Of a stretch of DNA of 64,000 nt, positions 36,801 to 48,303 are shown one piece after another. Source of the stretch: Peptoniphilus senegalensis JC140 (GTDB lineage Bacteria > Bacillota > Clostridia > Tissierellales > Peptoniphilaceae); assembly GCF_000321025.1 (NCBI RefSeq), contig NZ_HE610717.1:377674-441673 (forward strand). Direction: 5' to 3'. A program made the translations under genes and the position numbers. How positions within the stretch are numbered: position 1 is the first letter of the stretch; each line of letters starts with the position of its first letter. Under the pieces are notes generated by a model. That model was not told where the DNA came from. It saw only the letters and a list, made by a program, of their open reading frames with translations, and made no database searches.

Positions 36801-39800
36801 AAACAAACCTCTTGCTATGGCATCTTTTTGATGTGCTCTTAATTCTATTTCAGGATTCATTCCTTCAAAAGTAAGATTAGATCCATCATATTCCCTTTGT
36901 CTTATGGAATTGAATCTTTCGTTATAATCTTCTACTAATCTATTTCTTCTTTCCACATCATCAAATATCCAGCTTTTAAATTCTTCTTTTATCATCTCTT
37001 GCTTACTTCTTGCAAGCATTGTTTCTTTTTGATTAAGCACAGATTTTTTCTTTCCATCACTGTCTTCTACTTGGTCAAATACCTTAGTATCTCTTAAATT
37101 TAAAGTATCTTCTATCAATTTGTAGGCATTTACCCTATTTGTACCATAGGTAAAAGAAGCAAGGTCATTGTCCCTATCAGAGCTTTTTCCTTCAACTCTA
37201 TATTCTCCTGTAAAGTCAGAATACTTAATATCTATATTCCACCTTGATGAAACTGGTGTTTTCAACAAATCAAACATAAATTTTTTGTAATCTTGTTCCG
37301 GTATCCATGTTGCACCCATTCTAACTGTAATCTCACTTGCATCTAGTGCTTTAGGCATTACTTCCACTAGCTTTGCTTTTTGAAAATGTAACTCTTCTAA
37401 TTCTTTTTTTAAGAGTTTACTATCCTCTAGATTTTCTTCCTTTCCTAACTCTTTTTCGATGTTTTTAATATAAGAGTCTACAACTTCAATTTTATCTCTT
37501 ATATTTCCTGACAAGTATTCATCAGCACTTACGTAAGGTCTTGAAAAATCTCCTAGATCCTTAGCAGACTTAAATGGATTTATATCATTAGGTTCAAAGG
37601 AATCTAAATTTAAAAATATTTCTCCCTTTAATTCTTCTATTAATTTATCTCTTGTTTTTCCTGTCAATTCTTCCATATAATCAAAATTTATTTTACCTTT
37701 TTGACTAATAGAGAGTACCAGAGCATCTATTGCCCTATCTGTATGATCTATTATTACAGCTTTTTTTATAGTTCTCTTGTTAAAGATATCAGATTTTCCT
37801 ATAAAGTTGCCTTCTTTATCTAATTTCTCCAAAGTTGAAATTAAAGAAAAATTGGCATCTTCTCTAAATAACTTTTTATTGTTTTTTGAATTTAGTCTTC
37901 CATGTTTGCTATTGAAATCATCGTAGAACTTATTTAGATTTTCTTGTTCTTTTTTTATCTCTTCATCTGAATAGTCTTCTTTTTGATAGGTTATAACTTT
38001 CCTTAGACTTTCATTTAATCTTAAATATTCTTTTACCTTATCTTTATCCTTTTGGTTTAAGGATATTCTTTGCATAATTGAATTTTCTCTAAAATATATT
38101 TCATCATCCACTAAAGCAAAAGAATAGTTTTTAACACTATCATCAGCTGGTATTGTTTCTTCTCCTAAATCATCATTTATTTGAGCTTCTTCATACATAC
38201 CTTGAATATTTTTAATGGCTTTTTTTAGTCCTTCTTCTAAAGAAATATCTTTATTTTCAATACATGCAAGGCTTGTCCCAAATCTTGACGGTATTTCTTC
38301 CATAGTCCCTATTACCATCTGAGGATTATCTACAAAGTATTTATTATATATTAGTCCTTTTGCATCTTTGTCTAGCTTTATCCAGTCTTCATCTATCTTT
38401 AATAGCCTATTTCTCTTTTTTAAAAAGATTATATCTGAAGTTACTTCTGTTCCAGCTACCCCTTTAAATGTAGTATTTGGTAGTCTTATTGCTCCTAAGA
38501 ACTCTGCTCTTTCCGATATATATCTTCTAACATCTTCACTTTTTTTATCCATTGTTCCTGAAGATGTTATAAAGGCAATGATGCCACCATCTCTAACCTT
38601 ATCTAAAGTTTTAGCAAAAAAATAATCGTGAATTAGAAAGTTATTTCTTTCATACTCACGATCTGCTACTTTAAATTCTCCAAAAGGAATATTTCCTATG
38701 GCCACATCAAATAGGTTATTAGAAAAATTGGTTTCTTCAAATCCTTTTATTTGTATATTGGAATTAGGGTAAAGTTCTTTGGCAATTTGTCCACTAATGC
38801 TATCTAATTCAACTCCATAAAAGTTTGACTCTTTCATTTCTTCAGGTAGATTTCCTATAAATCTCCCTGTCCCAGCACTTGGTTCTAATATATTTCCTAT
38901 TTCAAATCCAAGATTAGAAAGACTTTCATAGATAGCGTCTATAACTACTTTCGGCGTATAAAAAGCTGTTAGGGTTGATCCTCTTGCCCTATTATATTCT
39001 TCCCCAGTTAGATTTTCTTTTAAAAAGTTTCTTGCATCAAGCCATTGACCTTCCTTTTCTTCATCAAATACATCGGAAAGTCCTCCCCAGCCAATATATT
39101 TTGCCAAAATTTCCTGTTCATCTTTTCTTACACTTCTATTTTCTTTTTCTAAAGCCTTTAAGACATTTATAGCTTCAATGTTGTTTTTTAATCTCTGTGA
39201 AGGTGGTAGGTTTTCTTCTTCATTAATAATTTTATAGTTTTCTAAAGAAACTTCAGAAACCCCTTCTATATTTTCTCTATCAGTCTTTTTGTCTTTTTTA
39301 ACTTCTTCTTTGTTATTATTGTCAATATCTTCAAAGCTGATTTGTTCTACCAGTTCCTCTTTATCAATAAATTGTCGTTCTTTTTCACTAGATTTATATA
39401 CTTCTAAATCAAGATTTCTGTAGTCATTAAAAAGAATTATTTCGCTTCCGGTAATAAAGCCATTCATTAGTCCTGTGCTATCTTCTAGTTCTATAGTTTT
39501 AGGACTTGTAGTATCGTTAATGGCAGTTATAGTGTATTCTTTTCCTTTGTATCTAACACTCATACCTTCTTTAAATGGATTTTCTTCTTGCCTTGTTCTA
39601 TCATTTTCTATTTGCTGATTTAAATATCCATTTAAAAGCACTTCTCTATGTTTGTCATCAAGTAAATAAGGTAAGTTACTTAATATGTCCTTATAACTTT
39701 TATATTTTATAGCTTGATTAGAATTTAAAATATATCCATTGTATCGTAAATTTTGTCTTAGAGTTTTTTCTTTTATATCTAAGATTAGCTCTACATCAAA

Positions 39801-42800
39801 GCCTTCTTTTCCATCGATTGTCTCCTTAATACTATCTGGGATTTTTAATAGTCCTTCTTCTATTTTCTTTGATAGTAGTAAGTATTCTTCATTTTGAGGA
39901 TCAAAATAGTATTCTCTTTTTTCTTTGATATCCTTATCTATTAACTTGGAAAGAACTTCTTTTTTATCTCTTATTTCTTCAATTTTTGATTTTTCTTCTT
40001 GCGATAAATTTATATTAAAAGTAATTTTATTTTCTTCATTTATATGTGCTAAATTTTGATATGCTCCATTGATTTCAAGATTTTTATTAAAAACATATAT
40101 ATCATTATAATAATCTGGAAATTGCTGATTAAAGCTTTGAACATCTATATCATAGCCTTCCTCAAATTTTGTAACTTTATCATCAGTAATTTCAAATAAA
40201 CCTTCCCTTTCCAATTCTAATACATCATTTAAATTTGTAAGGTTTACTTCTTTCATTTTGGCAGTAATTTCATCAAACAAATTGTCTATTTTTCTGCTAT
40301 CTTCAAAAGATTTCCCTTTATATAAAGTATAGATCTTTCCTTGTGAGTTTTCATTTCTTGGATAAACTCTAATTCCTGTCTCTTCTAGTTCTATATCCTT
40401 TGTTTTCTCTTTATCTACTAAAGCATAATAATATCCTACTTTTACTGCTAATTTATCTTCTACAATCTCTTTTGTTAATTTTTCTTCTACTTCATTTCTT
40501 AATACTTCTAAAGCTTTTAAATAGCTTCCTTTAAAGGAATGTGAAAATAGTTTTAAGTCCTTATCAAAATAGGCATCATATGAATAATATGTTATTGGAT
40601 TATGGTTATTATCATATCCACTGGAAATATCTTTTATTTTTATATATTTATTATCCTCTGTTCTAACTATATCTCCCACTTTTATAGAGAGTATCTCCTT
40701 ATCATCTTCTATATTGTTTTCAAGTGAATTATATAAATACTGTCTATATCTATTTTGGGTTCTAAGACTTAATTCTTTAACCTTATCTATTGACTTCATA
40801 TCATCTGGAAGATTTCCTTGCTTATCGGCAACTTCTCTCATGATTTTTGCATATTCTCTTTGGAATACAGAGTTAAAACTTGCTAAGGTATTATTTCCTA
40901 AGTTTTCTCTTGCCTTTATAATTTCATTTTCTAAAACTTTATCCTTAACTAATACATCAAAAATTCTATCTTCAATTTGGTCTATGGAAATTATTTTTTC
41001 ATCTATCTTATTTTCTTCTATAGTTTGATTAAGTTCTATCTGACTTTTTCCTATTTGTTCATAAAGAAATTCAAAGTCTCTTTGGTTGATCTCATTTCCA
41101 TCACCTATGTCTATCTTATAGTGATCAACTATTTTCCCATCTACTATATGGTTAAAATAGAATTTGGAATACCCCTCCCACTTATCAGTCATCTGCCCAT
41201 ATTCATCTTCTCCTAAGGTCTTATTATGAAGTCTTATCTTTTCATCTATTTCCCTTATTTCATCTAATAATTCTTTAGTCAGCCTTTGTCCTGCATAATC
41301 TTTTTCTATTAGACTTGAACCCTCATTAAACTCAATTATCCAATAATCATCTTTTATATGGCTATCTAAATCAAAACCTATATTCTCTTTATTTTTATTA
41401 GGATAAAATTCCTTAAATTCTTCAAACCCATTTACTATATCATCATCTATAACTTCTTTGTTAGAATTAACTACAATATTTGGAATATCATCATATCGAC
41501 TTTGACTTTCTAAAAGGTAATATTCTCTTCCTTCTATTTCTTCCTTTTCTTTAATATAAAAAGTGTCATGTATTCCCTCAAGAATAATTCCATCGTCTAA
41601 CTGGTCTAATGGTATATCTAATTGTTTTTCAAAGGCTATGGAATATATTTCTTCTTTTAAAAAGTTTGGTATAAATTCATCATAAATGATAAGTTTTCCA
41701 TCATCACCTATACTTGCTACAGACTGTCCTTGATAATAATATATAGAACTATTATTTGTTCTTTCTATATATACATCATTATCAGTTGGAGGTAAATCAT
41801 CTTGATAATTTATATACTCCTGGCTTTCTTTTTCTGTTTTATTTATTTCCTGATCTGTTTTTTTCTCCCTATTTTCTTCAAAACTTTCTTCATCTATATA
41901 TCTATTCTTTTTAATAAGGTCATTAATTTTTCTTGCAACATTGGACCATGATAGTTGTATTTCTTTTGCATTACCTTTATTATATTTTATTCCCTTCGCA
42001 TCGTGCCACTCACCACTTTCTCTTGCAGCAGATAGTGCATGAGAACTTCCACCTACGCCATATTCATTTTTCAAGAAATCTGCTTGTTCTTTTAAATCAT
42101 GCTTTTCAGTAAAAAATTCATATATTCTTTTCTTTCCATCAGAAAACCCACTTCCTCTTTTTAAGTTTTCATCTATCTCATCTTGTGTTATAAAACTCTG
42201 AATAGGTGCAATATCCTTTAAATTTGACCTATATAATTTTCTTTCTATTTCTAGATCATTGATATCATTGTACATTCTAGATAATTTATAATGATGAAAT
42301 CTTAAAATATCAGGATTAATCTTATATTCTTCTAAAAATACCTCGTATTCTTTTCTAAGTTTATTTATAAAATTTTTATCTTCAAGTTTTTTCCCGAGAT
42401 TTTCTTTTTCATCTGGGAAGCCTCTTCCTTTTATATCATTAAGAATCGCTAAATATCTATCCTTAGTTTCATCAGTAAGATCTCTCTTTAAATACAATAA
42501 TTTTTCTGCTATTTTTTCTCTTTCATATGTCGCACTTTCTACAATCTCAACATTGCTAGCAAATTCTCCTCTATCTAATAAATTATTAATATTATTAGCT
42601 AAATCTTTCCAAGAAACTATTTGCCCTTCTCTATATCTTGCCTCATCTCCATCTTTAAAAATTGCTCCTTCCTTTCCAAACCATGCAGATATCTTTCTTC
42701 CTTCAATTTCAAGACCATTGGCTCCCCTATATATTTCTTTCAAAAAGTTTGCCTGTTCTTCTAAAGATTTACCCTTAGAAAATTCTGCTATTACTGCTAA

Positions 42801-44228
42801 TCTTCCATCTTCATGATTTCCTCCATGTATTAAAAATGTATCTATTTCTCTTTGACTTATTGGATTTGAGAAGGATATTTGCTCTCCATGATTTTTAGCA
42901 GAAAAAAAGGAAGTAGACTCTACTTCCTCATTTTTTAGATTAGGATTATCTCCCTTTCCCCTATTTCTTGTAGGGTCATATCCATGTTCTTCTTCAATCT
43001 CAGATATTTCAGATAGTCCTCTTCTTTCAGTTCTTCTGTCAGACCCCAAGTTTCCATCATTTTGACTTCTTCCCTCGTGATAAAGTCCTCTATCTCTTTT
43101 TCCTTTGATAGAAGATGATCCATCAATGTCCCTTGCAAATACATTATCTGATAATCCTCTTCTTTGTTCTCCTTGAGAAAGTTCAATCTCATCCTTCCCC
43201 ATCTGTTGAGTTTCTTTAAATCTATTTCCTTGGGAATTGCCATATTGGGTATTAGGACTTCCATGCCTTCCTCCAATTCTTCCATCTTGTATGTCCCTCC
43301 CTGTCTCTCGAAGGAATTCTCCTTGACGATTGGTGTGTAAATCCCCTCCTCCATGAGGTATTCCTTGCCTGCCAATGTTAATTTCTCTTTCATCTTCCAA
43401 GCCTCCTTTAAAATTTATTTCACCGTTTATATCAGAACTTAATTTATTATAACGCTCCTTAAGCTCTTTTGTCTGCTCCAAATCTTTTCTTTCTTGAATT
43501 TTCTCTAAAATTTCTAATCTTTTTATTTCACTTCCCAAATCAAGTAAGATATTTTTACTTATATTAGCACTTATACTTAATACTTTGTCTATGTCCGAAC
43601 TTGATATTTTAGACAGTAAAGATAAGTTTTCTTCTTTTAGCTGATATGAGACCTCCATTCTCTCGCTTATAGAAATTTTTACGGATTCTTTTAACAAATT
43701 AAAAAGGTCTACCTTTTGAATGCTTTTTAAACTTTCATCAGATAGACTTTCTAAAATTTTATTGAATTTTCCTCTAACATTACTTTCTACTAAGGCAGCA
43801 ATTTTATCTTCTTGGCTTAATAGAAGCTTACTATCTTTTTCTTTAAACTTATCTATCATTTCATCTAGTAAGTTTAAATGCTTTTTGCTATCATATTTCC
43901 ATAACTTTACCTCAGAAATATTATGATTAATACTTACTGTTTGCCTTATGTCGAAGATATATTTTATCCTTCCACTATCTATATCTAAAAGTGGTATTCC
44001 TTTTTCGCCTCTTTTAACGCTTCTACCTATACTTTTCCAATAATCAAATTCTGCACAGGCTGTTGCTTTTGGATCCATATTGTATATAGATATTTGATGT
44101 ATATATGGATACTTATAGTTATTGCCTGATACCTTTAAATATTCCTCATATTTTTTTATATCTTTCTTAAATTCTTCTTTTGCAAGATAGATTGTTCTAC
44201 TTAAATCTACTATATCATATCTTGGCAT
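33819..44228 (-). CDS. Giant ICE protein: ArdC-like, N6-methylase and SNF2-type helicase domains
   Basis: About 3,469 residues from the ATG at 44226-44228 ([10 protein letters not shown]); the longer frame's first ATG lies inside the AGGAGG site. Order: ArdC/LtrC-like single-strand DNA-binding N-terminus (about 1-110); Gly/Arg-rich linker (about 285-440); two related modules of about 100 residues (about 458-567 and 688-788, each with a KSLEEQA or DLKEQA helix, a GxExxR-type core and a final SWxxxAxxIN); a long acidic part; an N6-adenine methylase-like domain ([12 protein letters not shown] near 1785, IGNIPFGEF); and a superfamily 2 helicase (Walker [10 protein letters not shown] near 2488, VDEAHAYKN near 2650, [18 protein letters not shown] near 2984). 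A calcium-loop-like DxDxDGxxDRxD lies near 3415. Such proteins occur in Tn1549/CTn-type elements and are thought to protect and unwind incoming element DNA. Confidence 0.9.
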   Translation of the reverse strand: MPRYDIVDLSRTIYLAKEEFKKDIKKYEEYLKVSGNNYKYPYIHQISIYNMDPKATACAEFDYWKSIGRSVKRGEKGIPLLDIDSGRIKYIFDIRQTVSINHNISEVKLWKYDSKKHLNLLDEMIDKFKEKDSKLLLSQEDKIAALVESNVRGKFNKILESLSDESLKSIQKVDLFNLLKESVKISISERMEVSYQLKEENLSLLSKISSSDIDKVLSISANISKNILLDLGSEIKRLEILEKIQERKDLEQTKELKERYNKLSSDINGEINFKGGLEDEREINIGRQGIPHGGGDLHTNRQGEFLRETGRDIQDGRIGGRHGSPNTQYGNSQGNRFKETQQMGKDEIELSQGEQRRGLSDNVFARDIDGSSSIKGKRDRGLYHEGRSQNDGNLGSDRRTERRGLSEISEIEEEHGYDPTRNRGKGDNPNLKNEEVESTSFFSAKNHGEQISFSNPISQREIDTFLIHGGNHEDGRLAVIAEFSKGKSLEEQANFLKEIYRGANGLEIEGRKISAWFGKEGAIFKDGDEARYREGQIVSWKDLANNINNLLDRGEFASNVEIVESATYEREKIAEKLLYLKRDLTDETKDRYLAILNDIKGRGFPDEKENLGKKLEDKNFINKLRKEYEVFLEEYKINPDILRFHHYKLSRMYNDINDLEIERKLYRSNLKDIAPIQSFITQDEIDENLKRGSGFSDGKKRIYEFFTEKHDLKEQADFLKNEYGVGGSSHALSAARESGEWHDAKGIKYNKGNAKEIQLSWSNVARKINDLIKKNRYIDEESFEENREKKTDQEINKTEKESQEYINYQDDLPPTDNDVYIERTNNSSIYYYQGQSVASIGDDGKLIIYDEFIPNFLKEEIYSIAFEKQLDIPLDQLDDGIILEGIHDTFYIKEKEEIEGREYYLLESQSRYDDIPNIVVNSNKEVIDDDIVNGFEEFKEFYPNKNKENIGFDLDSHIKDDYWIIEFNEGSSLIEKDYAGQRLTKELLDEIREIDEKIRLHNKTLGEDEYGQMTDKWEGYSKFYFNHIVDGKIVDHYKIDIGDGNEINQRDFEFLYEQIGKSQIELNQTIEENKIDEKIISIDQIEDRIFDVLVKDKVLENEIIKARENLGNNTLASFNSVFQREYAKIMREVADKQGNLPDDMKSIDKVKELSLRTQNRYRQYLYNSLENNIEDDKEILSIKVGDIVRTEDNKYIKIKDISSGYDNNHNPITYYSYDAYFDKDLKLFSHSFKGSYLKALEVLRNEVEEKLTKEIVEDKLAVKVGYYYALVDKEKTKDIELEETGIRVYPRNENSQGKIYTLYKGKSFEDSRKIDNLFDEITAKMKEVNLTNLNDVLELEREGLFEITDDKVTKFEEGYDIDVQSFNQQFPDYYNDIYVFNKNLEINGAYQNLAHINEENKITFNINLSQEEKSKIEEIRDKKEVLSKLIDKDIKEKREYYFDPQNEEYLLLSKKIEEGLLKIPDSIKETIDGKEGFDVELILDIKEKTLRQNLRYNGYILNSNQAIKYKSYKDILSNLPYLLDDKHREVLLNGYLNQQIENDRTRQEENPFKEGMSVRYKGKEYTITAINDTTSPKTIELEDSTGLMNGFITGSEIILFNDYRNLDLEVYKSSEKERQFIDKEELVEQISFEDIDNNNKEEVKKDKKTDRENIEGVSEVSLENYKIINEEENLPPSQRLKNNIEAINVLKALEKENRSVRKDEQEILAKYIGWGGLSDVFDEEKEGQWLDARNFLKENLTGEEYNRARGSTLTAFYTPKVVIDAIYESLSNLGFEIGNILEPSAGTGRFIGNLPEEMKESNFYGVELDSISGQIAKELYPNSNIQIKGFEETNFSNNLFDVAIGNIPFGEFKVADREYERNNFLIHDYFFAKTLDKVRDGGIIAFITSSGTMDKKSEDVRRYISERAEFLGAIRLPNTTFKGVAGTEVTSDIIFLKKRNRLLKIDEDWIKLDKDAKGLIYNKYFVDNPQMVIGTMEEIPSRFGTSLACIENKDISLEEGLKKAIKNIQGMYEEAQINDDLGEETIPADDSVKNYSFALVDDEIYFRENSIMQRISLNQKDKDKVKEYLRLNESLRKVITYQKEDYSDEEIKKEQENLNKFYDDFNSKHGRLNSKNNKKLFREDANFSLISTLEKLDKEGNFIGKSDIFNKRTIKKAVIIDHTDRAIDALVLSISQKGKINFDYMEELTGKTRDKLIEELKGEIFLNLDSFEPNDINPFKSAKDLGDFSRPYVSADEYLSGNIRDKIEVVDSYIKNIEKELGKEENLEDSKLLKKELEELHFQKAKLVEVMPKALDASEITVRMGATWIPEQDYKKFMFDLLKTPVSSRWNIDIKYSDFTGEYRVEGKSSDRDNDLASFTYGTNRVNAYKLIEDTLNLRDTKVFDQVEDSDGKKKSVLNQKETMLARSKQEMIKEEFKSWIFDDVERRNRLVEDYNERFNSIRQREYDGSNLTFEGMNPEIELRAHQKDAIARGLFGGNTLLAHEVGAGKTFEMIGIAMESKRLGMSNKSMFVVPNHIVEQFGREFNELYPGANVLCATEKDFTPDRRKRFCSRIATGSFDAVIIGHSQFEKIPISKERQEYELQGQIDEIIDYIDEYKRERDQRFTVKQLEKTKKKLETKLEKLNADYKKDDVVTFEELGVDKLFVDEAHAYKNLYLFSKMRNVAGITSTDSQKSSDMLMKCRYMDEITNNKGLVFATGTPVSNSMAELYTMQRYLQYDELKKMKLQHFDSWASTFGETITAIELNPEGNGYRSKTRFAKFYNLPELMNTVKGFMDIKTVDVLNLPTPIAHYETIKTKPTEEQKEILETFSERADKVRDKQVDASVDNMLLITNDGKKMALDQRLINPLLSDDPNSKVNTCIKNVFSIWDKYKDKKSAQLIFCDMSTPSNDFNIYDDIKTKLIDMGVPENEIEFIHKAKNNMEKDAIFDKVRKGEIRVLLGSTQKMGAGTNAQDKLIAIHDLDIPWRPADLSQRAGRIVRQGNENKEVHIFRYVTENTFDAYLFQTLENKQKYISQIMTSKTPVRVAEDVDEATLNYAEIKALATGNPLIKEKMDLDVEVSKLKMLESNFKSNLYKLEDKVVKFYPKEIERLKERIENLKEDIKNVEPYREVDKNLKEDNKFTSLIIDGKKYIDKKIAGEFLLNKIKGVKIYREMDKDGEKIGEYRNFDLSIKYDSFFNKYNFILKGKGEYRGEFGTDGIGNITRMDNVLDKLPERLENTISKLKDTEEQFQTTKIEIQKTFPQAELLKDKTLRLAEVNNLLDMGKSENISQDNPLLEEVKEELIDFLNREYDEENRLEDFDTIFPDLTDIGIAYTTTPDEKHEIQVSLDLINYKMNTYVDKNLIDSFQYTYDPLDASDLKELVQIKTSIGFWNFSELVSVNEEKLREVMGLEIDDDGNFYDPLSKDMDLDGIIDRNDADFRDSKVQEIGDFERKEKTSIMDKLKEYKGNLVVNNNIKEINNSEPCGR

Positions 44229-44377
44229 TTTATCCCTCCTCATTATAGTGATAAAAATGAACTAAATTTTTATATATTTATTTATTAAACTTTATTTCTT
44301 TCTATTTTTTAAATTTCTGTAAGCAAAAGATAACTTTAAAATGTCATTTACGCTATCTTTTTATTGCAATAAAAAAA

Positions 44378-44405
44378 CGATTGGAATTTTTTACTTTTCT
44401 AATCG
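44378..44405 (-). terminator. Terminator after the ToxN-like gene
   Basis: CGATTGGAA and TTCTAATCG form an imperfect stem. On the minus strand TTTTTTT follows (A-run 44371-44377). It lies 18 bp after the toxin-like gene and before the giant gene. Confidence 0.75.
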
Positions 44406-44422
44406 CTTTAACTGCCTTTATT

Positions 44423-44749
44423 CTATTGCTTCCAATCCAACATTGCTTTTTCTAACTTTGAAAAATTACAATTTGCTCTTCTTATAATTCCTGTTTTCTT
44501 TTGCTTTCTGTATATTTTTTCCACCTTTATCAAGACCTTTGTTTTTATTTTTAAACAAAAAGCGTATTCTTTTTGAAATAAGTCTTTATATCTAATATCC
44601 TCAAGTTCGTTAAAATCAATTCTTTCATAACCATCAGTCGGTACAGGAATCATTTTCTTAATATCCAATATAGATAATATGTGCAATTTTTCTTTATCAG
44701 AATAATATTTGTAAATATCTCCATCTATAGTAATACTATCATCGATCAC
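44423..44749 (-). pseudogene. ToxN/AbiQ-family type III toxin, 5' end disrupted
   Basis: The frame of 108 residues (GTG start) matches the C-terminal two thirds of ToxN/AbiQ ribonucleases: LSILDIKKMIPVP, then IDFNELEDIRYKDLFQKEYAFC, KVEKIYRKQK and a final CNFSKLEKAMLDW. The typical toxin is about 165 residues. The frame stays open to about 44785 (KNVSDEHFLIYEV) but has no start codon there. An overlapping frame just upstream reads YFFIPISSAKENAK, which resembles the active-site segment YxxPLTSPK of ToxN. I infer a small frameshift near 44780-44790. The N-terminal 45 or so residues are not recognisable. It lies directly behind a promoter, repeats and a terminator (44824-44978). Confidence 0.6.
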
Positions 44750-44823
44750 TTCATAAATTAAAAAATGCTCATCAGAAACATTCTTTCATTTTTTGCGTTT
44801 TCCTTTGCAGAAGAAATTGGAAT

Positions 44824-44978
44824 AAAAAAATAGAAAGGTTTTAACCTCTCTGTTTGCTTTAATATTTTACCTTTGGGATGTAGGTAGTGATACACCTTCT
44901 TTAATGCTCCACCTTTAACGGTAGCGGGACACCATCTTTATCTGATAAGAGTATAACGTATATTTATAGTAATGTCAA
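44824..44978 (-). ncRNA. Candidate small RNA, type III antitoxin-like (promoter, two repeats, terminator)
   Basis: On the minus strand a near-consensus promoter stands at 44950-44978: TTGACA, a 17-bp spacer, TATACT. The expected transcript starts near 44943 and runs to a terminator at 44824-44851 (AGAGAGGTT/AACCTTTCT stem followed by seven T). That gives an RNA of about 115 nt. It holds two degenerate copies of CTACC...AAAGGT-N5-ATTAAAG spaced 37 nt apart. Type III antitoxins have exactly this order before a ToxN-family gene. The same bases can also be read as degenerate coding sequence, so the RNA call is not secure. The rest of the 342-bp gap to topB holds only a 24-codon frame (44964-45038) with AAAGGA upstream. 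Confidence 0.45.
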
Positions 44979-45090
44979 ATAAGCAAATTTCCTAATACCT
45001 ACTCTTTTATCACTTATACTATACCCTATTTCTTTCATAAATCATTCCTTTCTTCATTCCTATAATTATATTCAAGTTTTTATAATCAAT

Positions 45091-46797
45091 TTACTTATAA
45101 TATTTACCTATAGTATTTTTTATTTCTTCTTCAATTTCTTTTAAAAAATTCTCTTTATTTTCCTTACCCTTTGCTATATCACTTAATCTCATTTCCCATT
45201 TTGCTGTTGTCTTTGGAGATTTAAACTCATCTATAACTATAGTAACTAGGTTTAATCCCTTCCTAGTTGATATTAGGTTTTTCTTTTCTCTTTTTATATA
45301 ACCTTTGTATATCAAATTTTCTATTATTCCCGCTCTTGTAGCAGGAGTACCAAGTCCTTTTCTTTCAATTTCAACATCCTTAACTAATTCATCATTTCCA
45401 GCTATTTCCATTGCTTTTAAGAGTGTGTCTTCAGTGAAGTGTTTAGGTGGATTTGTATACTTCTCTTTTATATCTTTATTTTCAATATATAAAAAATCTC
45501 CTATTTTTACATCAGGAAGTTGTATATCTTCTTTCTTCTTTGATGTATATTCTTCTAAATATTTTGTAAACCCTTCTTCTGCAATTATTTTATAAGTGTT
45601 TATAAATTCAAACCCGTCAAATTCAGCCACTATCTTTGTTGTATTTTCTACAAGTGGATATCCAAAACTTGCATAGAGTTTATTTGTTATAAGTCTATAT
45701 ACTTTGGCTTCGCTTTCCGGGAGATTTGAAATATCCTTATTTAATGAACTTATCGTTGGAATTATTGCATGATGATCTGTAACTTTTTCAGAATTAAAAA
45801 CTACCTTAATTCTTTCTGTGTCAAAATCATTTTTTCCTATAATATTATTTACAGTGCTTTCTATCATGTCTACTGTCAAATATCTTGAATCTGTTCGTGG
45901 ATAGGTAATATACTTCTTTTCATACAGGCTTTGGGCATAATCTAGGGTTTGTTTTGCACTGTATCCAAAATACTTATTACATTCTCTTTGAAGTGTTGTT
46001 AGATCAAAGGGCAGATTAGGCTTTGTAATCTTTTCTTTTTTAATTACATCGGTTATTTCAATTTTTTCTCCGATTAAATTTTTAAGCTGCTCTGCCACTA
46101 TCTTGTCATCAATTCTATCTGTCGACAGTGTAAATCCATTCATAGAAATCTCCACTGTATAATATTTTTCTTTTTTAAAACTATTTATCTCATCATCTCT
46201 ATTCACAATCATTGATAAAGTTGGTGTTTGTACTCTGCCTACACTATAATTTTCATTATATAGACAGGAGTAAAGTCTACTTATGTTCATTCCAACAAGC
46301 CAATCAGCTATGGCACGAGCCTTAGCTGAATCAAAAAGATTATCATAATTACTTCCATCTTTTAAGTTGCTAAATCCTTCTTTTATGGAAGAGTCTTCCA
46401 TTGAGGAAATCCAAAGACGTTTCATTTTCTTCTTACAATTTGCCATCATATATACAAGTCTAAAGATAGCTTCTCCTTCTCTACCAGCATCACAAGCATT
46501 AATAATGGTGTCAACTTCATTACTATTCATTAGTCTTTTAAGAATATTAAACTGTTTTTTAGTTGTATTCGTTACCTCATACTTGTATTCTTTTGGGATA
46601 ATAGGTAAATCTTCAATTCTCCACTTCTTATATCTTTCATCATACACATCAGGATTTGCCATTTGTACTAAATGCCCAACACACCATGAAACAATGTATC
46701 CATTCCCCTCATAATAACCATTATTTCTATTTTTTGCTCCTATAACTTTTGCTATTGATGCTGCAACACTTGGTTTTTCTGCGATTACTAATTTCAT
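45091..46797 (-). CDS. topB: DNA topoisomerase III (type IA), element-borne
   Basis: This 568-residue enzyme relaxes and decatenates DNA through single-strand passage. The TOPRIM start MKLVIAEKPSVAASIA is present, as are the CDAGREGE metal motif (NACDAGREGEAIF), SVGRVQTPTL and the catalytic Tyr in YITYPRTDSRYL near residue 300. It ends shortly after the core, lacking the C-terminal zinc fingers of longer homologues, as is usual for copies on Gram-positive conjugative elements. The ATG follows AAAGGAGG. It is separated from abiEii by a terminator. Confidence 0.95.
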   Translation of the reverse strand: MKLVIAEKPSVAASIAKVIGAKNRNNGYYEGNGYIVSWCVGHLVQMANPDVYDERYKKWRIEDLPIIPKEYKYEVTNTTKKQFNILKRLMNSNEVDTIINACDAGREGEAIFRLVYMMANCKKKMKRLWISSMEDSSIKEGFSNLKDGSNYDNLFDSAKARAIADWLVGMNISRLYSCLYNENYSVGRVQTPTLSMIVNRDDEINSFKKEKYYTVEISMNGFTLSTDRIDDKIVAEQLKNLIGEKIEITDVIKKEKITKPNLPFDLTTLQRECNKYFGYSAKQTLDYAQSLYEKKYITYPRTDSRYLTVDMIESTVNNIIGKNDFDTERIKVVFNSEKVTDHHAIIPTISSLNKDISNLPESEAKVYRLITNKLYASFGYPLVENTTKIVAEFDGFEFINTYKIIAEEGFTKYLEEYTSKKKEDIQLPDVKIGDFLYIENKDIKEKYTNPPKHFTEDTLLKAMEIAGNDELVKDVEIERKGLGTPATRAGIIENLIYKGYIKREKKNLISTRKGLNLVTIVIDEFKSPKTTAKWEMRLSDIAKGKENKENFLKEIEEEIKNTIGKYYK

Positions 46798-46820
46798 TTT
46801 TCCTCCTTTAGTTTTTTAAT

Positions 46821-46854
46821 AAAAAAATGAGAGATTAAATTTTCAATCCCTCAT
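46821..46854 (-). terminator. Terminator after abiEii
   Basis: ATGAGAGATT and AATCCCTCAT pair with one mismatch around an 8-nt loop, followed on the minus strand by seven T. It ends the abiE operon just before topB. Confidence 0.75.
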
Positions 46855-46866
46855 CTTTTTATAGCT

Positions 46867-47706
46867 CTACTGATTTTTTATTTTTTCTATAATATTTATT
46901 CCATTATCTATTACATCTTCAAACTTTATGTCTCTAACATAAAGATTTTTCTTCGAATAAGAATTCCATCTGTATAAAAAAGCTTGATCCGTTTTTAGCA
47001 TTCTCATTAAATTTATGATTTTATCTATATCAAATTCCGTTTTTCTATAATCAAAAGTTCTAATACATGCTTCTTTTAATATCTTGGTATCAATTTCTTT
47101 ATCTTTTAATTTATAAATTATATAAAGATCATAGTAATCCTTACTTCTGCTATTTAAAAACCCCCTAGAGTATATTGTTTGAATTTTTTCTGCCACAATT
47201 GTTTCAATAGGATAGGCTTTAATTAAAATATCTTCTTGCCCAAAAGCACTTATATATTTATAATCTATGGGATGTGGGGTGATAACATCACCTGTTGCAA
47301 TATCAAGAGGTACAATTTGTCTTATATTCTCCATCCTACAAAGTATACTTACACGAAACCCTCCATACTGGTCATCTTCCTTGATTGTACTTATTCCATT
47401 TACTTTATAGGATATATCATCTGAATGACTTGCTTCTAGTAATTCTTGTATTGTTTTTAATACATTTTCTTCTGATAAATGCATATTTCTTAAAAGAAGA
47501 TCTATATCTACTGTGCTTCTTGAATCTATCCCTACTACATTAGATAAAAGAAAACCTCCTTTAAAAATAAATTTTTCATGATACTTACTCTGTGCTAATT
47601 TTTTTAATATGCTTTCCAAAAAATAATATAACATTACTGAATTAAATGGGAGTCCTGATTCTTTGCTTATATTATGACAAATGGCGGTTAACTTTGCTTT
47701 ATTCAT
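46867..47706 (-). CDS. abiEii: AbiEii toxin, nucleotidyltransferase family
   Basis: This 279-residue protein has the DNA polymerase-beta-like nucleotidyltransferase motif FKGGFLLSN (residues about 48-56) followed by STVDIDLLLR with the metal-binding Asp pair near 67 and 69. The family's later blocks VPLDIATGDVITPHP and AEKIQTIYSRGFLNSRSKDYYDLYII are also present. AbiEii-type toxins modify tRNA 3' ends or otherwise arrest growth and abort phage infection. It overlaps abiEi by 8 bp, so antitoxin and toxin are coupled. All key residues are present and the system looks active. Confidence 0.93.
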   Translation of the reverse strand: MNKAKLTAICHNISKESGLPFNSVMLYYFLESILKKLAQSKYHEKFIFKGGFLLSNVVGIDSRSTVDIDLLLRNMHLSEENVLKTIQELLEASHSDDISYKVNGISTIKEDDQYGGFRVSILCRMENIRQIVPLDIATGDVITPHPIDYKYISAFGQEDILIKAYPIETIVAEKIQTIYSRGFLNSRSKDYYDLYIIYKLKDKEIDTKILKEACIRTFDYRKTEFDIDKIINLMRMLKTDQAFLYRWNSYSKKNLYVRDIKFEDVIDNGINIIEKIKNQ

Positions 47707-48292
47707 ATACCACCTCCATAACTTCCTTTACTTTATCTTCTATTCCCATTTTTCTTGCTATTTTATATAGAGAATGTATATCCTTATCCTTATATTTAAA
47801 ATAAGAACGAATGAGTTTTACATAAACTTCAGTATCCATTTTTTCTTTGTTGGAAATAAAATCACAAAGTATTCTTTCGTAGGAGTAAACATTCACAGTG
47901 TTTCCAAACATTGTCTTTTTCTGTATAATTCCTAGATTATAAATAGATTTTTTTACATAATTGATATTAAGTGTATCTTGCTTCTCATTAAATTTATATC
48001 CATTGTATACTGTAACATCTATTCTCCATGGAATTTTGTCCGTTACCCCAAGTAGAAACAAAGCTGTCTCATAGGAAAATATCGCCTTTCTATACTGATA
48101 TTGGAAAAAATAGTACTCATCGAAATCACCATCTTCAATAATATATATTCCTTTTTGAACTCTAAACAATTTTCCCTCTTTTGCTAGTCTACTTAAATAT
48201 ACTGTAGGTATGTTATTCTCTCTGCAATAAGCAGATGTTATAATACCACCTGATTCTTTTAGATGTATTTCAATTTGCTTTCTATAATTCAT
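47699..48292 (-). CDS. abiEi: AbiEi antitoxin and autoregulator
   Basis: This protein of about 197 residues has an N-terminal winged helix (GIITSAYCRENNIPTVYLSRLAKEGKLFRVQKGIYII) and a C-terminal antitoxin domain (AbiEi_4 type, SYERILCDFISNKEKMDTEVYVKLIRSYFK). I prefer the ATG at 48290-48292, which stands about 9 bp after AAGGGG. The ATG three codons earlier has no room for a ribosome site. It neutralises AbiEii and represses its own promoter. The operator at 48304-48358 fits that role closely. Confidence 0.92.
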   Translation of the reverse strand: MNYRKQIEIHLKESGGIITSAYCRENNIPTVYLSRLAKEGKLFRVQKGIYIIEDGDFDEYYFFQYQYRKAIFSYETALFLLGVTDKIPWRIDVTVYNGYKFNEKQDTLNINYVKKSIYNLGIIQKKTMFGNTVNVYSYERILCDFISNKEKMDTEVYVKLIRSYFKYKDKDIHSLYKIARKMGIEDKVKEVMEVVYE

Positions 48293-48303
48293 TATATTCA
48301 TCC

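Noticed and set aside
42935-43393. 152-codon minus-strand frame inside the giant gene
   Set aside because: It lies in another frame of the Gly/Arg-rich linker. Low-complexity codon use keeps stops away. There is no ribosome site and no family.
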